Assembly: GCA_937900755.1 (NCBI GenBank)
Contig: CALCDN010000059.1
Span: forward strand, 1 to 17,853
From: an uncultured Acetobacter sp.
Lineage (GTDB): Bacteria; Pseudomonadota; Alphaproteobacteria; Acetobacterales; Acetobacteraceae
Reading direction: 5' to 3'
DNA length: 17,853 bases
Positions 13,679 through 17,853 of the stretch are shown here, in pieces. Numbering within the stretch: position 1 is the stretch's first letter; each line of letters starts with the position of its first letter. The notes under the pieces were generated by a model, which had not been told where the DNA came from, ran no database searches, and saw only the letters and a list, made by a program, of their open reading frames with translations. A program made the position numbers and the translations under genes.

Positions 13679-13691
13679 GTTTGCAACAAAA
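13675..13691 (+). promoter_or_regulatory. Inverted repeat overlapping the terminator T-run and the adh leader
   Basis: TTTTGTT (13675-13681) and AACAAAA (13685-13691) form a perfect 7-bp stem with a TGC loop. The left arm is the end of the terminator U-tract; the right arm ends exactly where the adh ribosome binding site (AGGCG) begins. It could compete with termination or affect ribosome access. This is an inference from the sequence alone. Confidence 0.45.
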
Positions 13692-13701
13692 GGCGCAGAT
13701 T

Positions 13702-14730
13702 ATGTCAGGCAAGATGAAAGCCGCTGTAGTCCATGAATTTGGCAAGCCGCTCACACTTGAAGAACTGGACATTCCCTCCATCAACTCCAACCAGATCCTG
13801 GTCAAGATGATTGCCTGCGGTGTCTGCCACACGGACCTGCACGCCGCCAGCGGGGACTGGCCCAAAAAACCCACACTCCCCTTTATTCCCGGCCATGAGG
13901 GCGTAGGCACCGTGGTGGAGGTTGGCAGCAATGTCGACTGGATCAAGGAAGGGGACGTGGTTGGCGTGCCCTTCCTGTATTCCGCCTGCGGTCATTGCGA
14001 GCACTGCTTTGCCGGTTGGGAAACCCTTTGCCAGAAGCAGGAGGAGACCGGCTACTCCGTTAATGGCTGCTTTGCGGAATACGTGGTGGCGGACCCCGGT
14101 TATGTCGCCCATATTCCCGCAGGGGCCGACCCCATTAAAATCGCACCGGTTCTGTGCGCGGGGCTGACCGTTTACAAGGGCCTGAAAATGACCGACACGC
14201 GGGCGGGCGACTGGGTTGCCGTCTCCGGTGCTGGCGGGTTGGGGCAGATGGCCATCCAGTATGGTGTCGCCATGGGCCTGAACATGATCGCGGTTGATAT
14301 TGACGACGCCAAACTTGAAACCGCACGGAAACTTGGCGCAGCACACATCGTTAACGCCAGAACAACTGACCCGGCGGCCTTTATCCAAAAGGAAGTCGGC
14401 GGCGCTCATGGGGGGTTGATCACGGCTGTTTCCACCAAGGCTTTCTCCCAGGCCATGGGGTATGTTCGCCCAGGCGGCACACTGGTGCTGAATGGCCTGC
14501 CACCTGGCGACTTCCCTGTTTCCATTTTTGACATGGTCATGAACGCCATTACCATCCGCGGTTCCATTGTCGGCACCCGGCTGGACATGATTGAGGCGCT
14601 GTCCTTCTTTGCTGAAGGAAAAGTGACCTCGGTTACAAAGACTGACCGGCTTGAAAACATCAATCAGATATTTGATGATCTCGAACATGGTCGTGTTGAA
14701 GGACGCGTTGTTCTGGATTTCAGAAACTGA
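13702..14730 (+). CDS. adhP: Zinc-dependent NAD alcohol dehydrogenase, AdhP type
   Basis: This medium-chain dehydrogenase interconverts primary alcohols such as ethanol or propanol and their aldehydes in the cytosol, using NAD(H). The product has 342 residues. The catalytic zinc ligands are Cys42 (CGVCHTDLH), His65 (GHEGVG) and Cys152. The structural zinc is held by Cys96, 99, 102 and 110 (CGHCEHCFAGWETLC). The Rossmann motif GAGGLG (176-181) and Asp199 at the end of the second strand indicate NAD. The C-terminal GSIVGTRLDMIEAL (287-300) and RGRMVIDF-like ending (here EGRVVLDFRN) match E. coli AdhP. I chose ATG 13702 (AAAGGCG 7 bases upstream); ATG 13714 is an alternative. It is followed 33 bp later by an aldehyde dehydrogenase, suggesting a two-step alcohol-to-acid pathway. 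It may depend on read-through from pntB. Confidence 0.92.
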   Translation: MSGKMKAAVVHEFGKPLTLEELDIPSINSNQILVKMIACGVCHTDLHAASGDWPKKPTLPFIPGHEGVGTVVEVGSNVDWIKEGDVVGVPFLYSACGHCEHCFAGWETLCQKQEETGYSVNGCFAEYVVADPGYVAHIPAGADPIKIAPVLCAGLTVYKGLKMTDTRAGDWVAVSGAGGLGQMAIQYGVAMGLNMIAVDIDDAKLETARKLGAAHIVNARTTDPAAFIQKEVGGAHGGLITAVSTKAFSQAMGYVRPGGTLVLNGLPPGDFPVSIFDMVMNAITIRGSIVGTRLDMIEALSFFAEGKVTSVTKTDRLENINQIFDDLEHGRVEGRVVLDFRN

Positions 14731-14763
14731 CCCTTCAATATTGACGAACAAAAGGATTTTTCC

Positions 14764-16155
14764 ATGGCTTACGCAACGACAAACCCTTTTACCGAAGAAC
14801 AGGTCAAGGTTTTTCCAAGCCCGACTGACGCCGAAGTGGACGCGGCACTGGACAAGGGCCATGCCGCCTTCAAAAAATGGAAAACCACATCGTTTGCCGA
14901 GCGCGCACGCGTTTTGCAAAAAGCTGCGGACCTTCTGCGCGCCAACGTGGATGAATACTCCAAGCTGCTGACGCTTGAAATGGGCAAGCTCTACGCCGAA
15001 GCCAAGGCGGAAACCGAGCTGTCCGCCGCGATTTTTGAATATTACGCGGTCAATGCCGAACGCCTGCTGGCCCCCGAAGTGCTCCCCCTTGCCTCCGTCA
15101 AGGAAGGGCGCGCCAAAATCGTGTTCGAGGCACAGGGAATTCTGCTGGCCATTGAACCGTGGAACTTCCCCTACTATCAGGTCGCCCGTATTATTGCGCC
15201 GCAGCTTTCCGCTGGGAACGTGGTCATTCTCAAGCACGCCTCCAACGTGCCGCAGTGTGCCGCCGCCATGGAAAAGCTGATGCATGATGCCGGCCTGCTT
15301 GAAGGGGGTTTCCAGAACCTGTACCCCACGCGTGACCAGCTGGCCAAGATCATTGCCGACATCCGCGTTCGTGGCGTGGCCCTGACCGGCTCCGAAGGGG
15401 CCGGTGCCAAGGTTGCCTCCGAAGCGGGTCTTGCCCTTAAAAAATGCACCATGGAACTCGGCGGGTCCGATGCCCTGATCGTGCTCAACGATGCCGATGT
15501 GGAAAAAGCCGCCAAGTGGGCCGTGTTTGGCCGCCACTGGAATGGTGGGCAGGTTTGCGTTAACGCCAAGCGCATGATCGTGGAAGACGGCGTGTACGAC
15601 AAGTTTGTCGAGCTGTACCGCAAGGGCATTGCGGCCCTTCACATGGGCGACCCGATGGACCCCGCAACAACGCTGCCTCCCCTGTCCTCGCGTGGGGCTG
15701 TGGACGGTCTGAAGCAGCAGGTGGCCGATGCCGTGGCGCAGGGCGCGAAAGCTGAAGAAATTCCGCTGGAAATGCCCAACAAGGGCTGCTTCTTCCGCCC
15801 GGTGATCCTGAGCCATCTGGAAGAGGGCAACCCTGCCCGCCACACGGAATTCTTTGGCCCGGTGACCATGCTCTTCCGTGCGAAAGATGCTGACCACGCC
15901 ATTGAAATCGCCAACGACTCCCCCTACGGGCTTGGTGGCTCCATCTTCACCAAAAACGAAGAACGTGGTGCGGAACTGGCCCGGCGGATTGACACCGGCA
16001 TGGTCTACATCAACCACCCGACCATGGTTAAGGCGGACCTGCCGTTTGGTGGCGTCAAGCGCTCCGGCTTTGGCCGCGAACTGCTCGGCCTTGGCCTGAA
16101 AGAGTTCGTCAATGCCAAGCTGATCGACATTGTGGACATTGACGCACCGTTCTGA
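14764..16155 (+). CDS. Aldehyde dehydrogenase, Sad/YneI (succinate-semialdehyde dehydrogenase) type
   Basis: This NAD(P)-dependent enzyme oxidises an aldehyde to the acid in the cytosol. The 463 residues match E. coli Sad/YneI closely by eye: EPWNFPYYQ with Asn134, LKHASN (156-161), ALTGSEGAGA (206-215), ELGGSDALIVLNDAD (231-245, Glu231), and the nucleophile Cys265 in WNGGQVCVNAKR. TEFFGPV (361-367) and PFGGVKRSGFGREL (427-440) follow. Family annotation would say succinate-semialdehyde dehydrogenase. Next to an AdhP-type enzyme, acetaldehyde or another short aldehyde is an equally reasonable substrate; sequence alone does not decide. AAAGGA lies 7-8 bases before ATG 14764. It is co-directional and close to adhP, so probably one operon, ending at the terminator 16181-16218. 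Confidence 0.9.
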   Translation: MAYATTNPFTEEQVKVFPSPTDAEVDAALDKGHAAFKKWKTTSFAERARVLQKAADLLRANVDEYSKLLTLEMGKLYAEAKAETELSAAIFEYYAVNAERLLAPEVLPLASVKEGRAKIVFEAQGILLAIEPWNFPYYQVARIIAPQLSAGNVVILKHASNVPQCAAAMEKLMHDAGLLEGGFQNLYPTRDQLAKIIADIRVRGVALTGSEGAGAKVASEAGLALKKCTMELGGSDALIVLNDADVEKAAKWAVFGRHWNGGQVCVNAKRMIVEDGVYDKFVELYRKGIAALHMGDPMDPATTLPPLSSRGAVDGLKQQVADAVAQGAKAEEIPLEMPNKGCFFRPVILSHLEEGNPARHTEFFGPVTMLFRAKDADHAIEIANDSPYGLGGSIFTKNEERGAELARRIDTGMVYINHPTMVKADLPFGGVKRSGFGRELLGLGLKEFVNAKLIDIVDIDAPF

Positions 16156-16179
16156 TGCAACATTGAACGGCGTTCACTG

Positions 16180-16218
16180 AAAAGGGGCGGAAGGTGTAAT
16201 CCTTCCGCCCCTTTTTTT
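16180..16218. terminator. Bidirectional terminator between aldehyde dehydrogenase and serC
   Basis: A perfect 14-bp stem (16181-16194 with 16201-16214; core GGGGCGGAAGG) has a 6-base loop and is followed by further T to 16218 on the plus strand. On the minus strand the A-run at 16180-16183 gives T residues after the hairpin. It sits between two convergent genes and can serve both. Confidence 0.92.
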
Positions 16219-16255
16219 ACGTCAGTCCCCACCCCCTGGGGGAGCCGGAGCGATC

Positions 16256-17431
16256 TTATGCGGGCAAAACCAGTGCGAACGCCCAGTCCAGCCAGGGGAG
16301 CAATGCGGCCACATCCGCTGTTTCCACCGTGGCGCCACCCCATATCCGCAGGCCAACAGGCGCATCACGGTAGCTGGCAAGGTCAAAACCGATGCCTTCC
16401 TTGTCCAGCACGGACAGCATCGTTTTAACTGTTGCTGTCTGCCTGTCCCGTTCCAGAGCCAAAAACCACGGGGCCACAATGCGCAGGCAAATGGCGGTGG
16501 AGGAGCGTTCCTCCTCTTTTTCCGCCAGAAAGGACACCCAGTCGGTTTTTTGCACCCAGGCGGCAACGGCTGCCAGATTGGCCTGCGTGCGGGCCTTGAG
16601 CCCTTCCAGCCCGCCAACGGATTCCGCCCAGCGCAGGCTGTCCAGCGCATCCTCCACACACAGCATGGAGGGGGTATTGATGGTATCGCCCTTGAAAATG
16701 CCCTCGATCAGCGCATCCTTGGCGGTCATGCGGAAAATCTTGGGGAGCGGGCGAGGGGCCTTGTACGTCTGCAGGCGCTCCACCGCGCGGGGGGAAAGGG
16801 CGATCATGCCATGTGCTGCCTCGCCCCCAAGGGCTTTCTGCCAGGACCATGTCACCACATCCAGCCGGTCCCATGGCAGGTCCATGGCGAAGGCGGCGGA
16901 CGTTGCATCGCAGATCACCAGCCCCTCATGCCCGGCGGGAATGGCGTTGGCCGATGGCAAGCGCACACCCGAGGTGGTGCCATTCCATGCCAGCACCACG
17001 TCATGTGCCCAGTTGACCTCCGACAGGTCGGGCAACTGGCCATAATCGGCCTTGAGCACGCGGGTATTGTCCAGCTTGAGCTGGGTGACAATATCCTGCG
17101 CCCACAGGGCCGAAAAACTTTCAAACGCCAGCACGTCCACCGGGCGCGCACCCAGCATGGACCACAGAGCCATTTCCACCGCCCCCGTGTCGGACGCGGG
17201 CACAATGCCAACCCGCCAGCCTTCGGGCACGCCCAGAATTTTGCGCGAGCGCACAATAACCTCGTTCAGCCGCGCGCGCCCTTCGGGCGAGCGGTGGGAG
17301 CGGCCAACCAGCGCGTTGGACAGCGCCGCAAGGCTCCACCCCGGCCGCTTGGCGCAGGGACCGGACGAAAAGCAGGGATTGAGCGGGCGAATGGCCGGAC
17401 GGGACGAAGCGGAAGGGGAAAGGGCGTTCAT
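16256..17431 (-). CDS. serC: Phosphoserine aminotransferase
   Basis: This PLP enzyme converts 3-phosphohydroxypyruvate and glutamate to phosphoserine, the second step of serine synthesis; in many bacteria it also acts in pyridoxal phosphate synthesis. The 391 residues are of the alphaproteobacterial/archaeal type: NPCFSSGPCAKRPGW (18-32), GIVPASDTGAVEMALWSMLG (75-94), an Asp for the pyridine nitrogen in CDATSAA (Asp175), and the PLP lysine Lys199 in TWSWQKALGGEAAHG. The start ATG 17431 leaves about 13 residues before the first conserved block; only a weak AAGG lies upstream. serA is not adjacent in this window. The gene begins 31 bp after tRNA-Leu on the same strand, with no space for a separate promoter, so co-transcription is likely. 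It shares the terminator at 16180-16218. Confidence 0.95.
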   Translation of the reverse strand: MNALSPSASSRPAIRPLNPCFSSGPCAKRPGWSLAALSNALVGRSHRSPEGRARLNEVIVRSRKILGVPEGWRVGIVPASDTGAVEMALWSMLGARPVDVLAFESFSALWAQDIVTQLKLDNTRVLKADYGQLPDLSEVNWAHDVVLAWNGTTSGVRLPSANAIPAGHEGLVICDATSAAFAMDLPWDRLDVVTWSWQKALGGEAAHGMIALSPRAVERLQTYKAPRPLPKIFRMTAKDALIEGIFKGDTINTPSMLCVEDALDSLRWAESVGGLEGLKARTQANLAAVAAWVQKTDWVSFLAEKEEERSSTAICLRIVAPWFLALERDRQTATVKTMLSVLDKEGIGFDLASYRDAPVGLRIWGGATVETADVAALLPWLDWAFALVLPA

Positions 17432-17462
17432 AACCTTGGCCGAGAAGAGGGAGGGACAAGTC

Positions 17463-17549
17463 TGGTGCGAGAGAGGGGACTCGAACCCCTAAGCCCGTAA
17501 GGGCGGTCGATTTTGAGTCGACTACGTCTACCAGTTCCGTCACTCTCGC
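17463..17549 (-). tRNA. tRNA-Leu, anticodon CAA
   Basis: The minus strand folds as a class II tRNA of 87 nt including an encoded CCA (17463-17465). The acceptor GCGAGAG (17543-17549) pairs with CTCTCGC (17467-17473). The anticodon stem GTCGA/TCGAC encloses the 7-base loop CTCAAAA, giving CAA, which reads leucine UUG codons. A long variable arm (CGCCCTTACGGGC region) and the T-arm GGGGTTCGAGTCCCC support leucine. It lies directly upstream of serC. Confidence 0.96.
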
Positions 17550-17642
17550 GAACAGCTTTTTCCCCTACCAGCAAATTGCCGCCCGGAAAAGGGTTTGTTG
17601 GCCGCATTTGTTGTACAAAAGCGGTACAGCCCCCCCTCACCC
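17550..17642. other. tRNA-Leu upstream region
   Basis: This 93-bp stretch must contain the tRNA-Leu promoter and the end of the upstream minus-strand gene's transcript. A small inverted repeat TGTAC-N7-GTACA is near 17612-17628. I cannot assign -35/-10 hexamers or a terminator here with confidence. Confidence 0.3.
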
Positions 17643-17853
17643 CTAGCGGCAGACCCGTGGTGTGCCATCGGCGGCAATGTAGGTTCCCGTCTGGGTGTTA
17701 AAGCATGCGTTGCGGGTGCAACTGCCCCCCACGGCAAGGGGTTGGGGGTAATTCTGCACCGCCATGGCCATGCCCTCCCGCGCAAAAGCCCCGCACAGGG
17801 GCGTATCGACCGAAGCGGAGGGGTCGGTCACCAGCTGGCTTGCGTTGGCGGGG
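17643..17853 (-). CDS. Hypothetical cysteine-containing protein, C-terminal fragment (runs off right edge)
   Basis: An open frame enters from the right edge and stops at 17643, giving about 69 residues. It has four cysteines (in TPLCGAF, VGGSCTRNACF and the terminal PRVCR) plus NTQTGTYIAADG, a composition typical of exported proteins with disulfides. The cysteines, the coherent small-domain character and the fit to local gene direction support a real gene, but the family is not recognised and the start is outside the window. A GTG at 17831 could serve as an internal start but has no good ribosome binding site visible. Confidence 0.5.
   Translation of the reverse strand, partial: PANASQLVTDPSASVDTPLCGAFAREGMAMAVQNYPQPLAVGGSCTRNACFNTQTGTYIAADGTPRVCR

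Noticed and set aside
13705..16017. 770-codon open frame on the minus strand, antisense to adhP and the aldehyde dehydrogenase
   Set aside because: It exactly shadows two well-supported genes, has His/Gly/Phe-rich non-globular composition and no family motif. Long antisense frames are expected in GC-rich genes with biased third positions.
17121..17543. Minus-strand ORF starting MTELVDVVDSKSTALTG, overlapping the tRNA and serC
   Set aside because: The N-terminus is a translation of the tRNA-Leu gene, a common artefact, and the rest is serC in another frame.

Overview
This window looks like the chromosome of an acetic acid bacterium (Acetobacteraceae, Alphaproteobacteria). The case rests on GC-rich coding sequence, a split three-gene proton-translocating transhydrogenase (pntA1-pntA2-pntB), an alphaproteobacterial-type phosphoserine aminotransferase, and an AdhP-type alcohol dehydrogenase paired with a Sad/YneI-type aldehyde dehydrogenase. 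A complete sdhCDAB operon argues against Gluconobacter, which is known to lack succinate dehydrogenase. An Acetobacter/Gluconacetobacter/Komagataeibacter-type organism fits, but I cannot fix the genus. I see no mobile element, phage, CRISPR array or long repeat.

Layout, left to right. 1-115 (-): N-terminus of a lipoprotein that runs off the left edge. 371-4589 (+): transketolase-like protein, gap and pgk as a tight operon, closed by a terminator at 4620-4650. 4703-5365 (-): a CX5R protein phosphatase. 5542-9166 (-): sdhC-sdhD-sdhA-sdhB with a strong terminator at 5474-5510. 9304-10326 (-): asd. 10327-10744: a 418-bp divergent control region with a cluster of hairpins on the asd side and an AT-rich segment with an FNR-like box on the pnt side. 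10745-13636 (+): pntA1, pntA2, pntB, then a terminator. 13702-16155 (+): alcohol dehydrogenase and aldehyde dehydrogenase, then a terminator. 16256-17431 (-): serC, preceded by tRNA-Leu(CAA) at 17463-17549 (-). 17643-17853 (-): C-terminus of a cysteine-containing protein that runs off the right edge.

Most of the window is central carbon and redox metabolism: lower glycolysis (gap, pgk), the TCA cycle and respiratory chain (sdh), hydride exchange between NADH and NADPH (pnt), NAD-linked alcohol/aldehyde oxidation (adh, aldh), and amino-acid entry steps (asd, serC).

No wholly new multi-gene system is evident. The strongest unusual signal is the transketolase-like gene upstream of gap. It keeps the transketolase fold over its full length but has lost most thiamine-diphosphate, metal and substrate residues, so it looks like a maintained pseudoenzyme. 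Next are the FNR-type box in front of pntA1, the pntB terminator whose U-tract can pair with the sequence just before the adh ribosome binding site, and the hairpin-rich asd leader. All functional calls are from reading the sequence and recalling the families; no database search was run.
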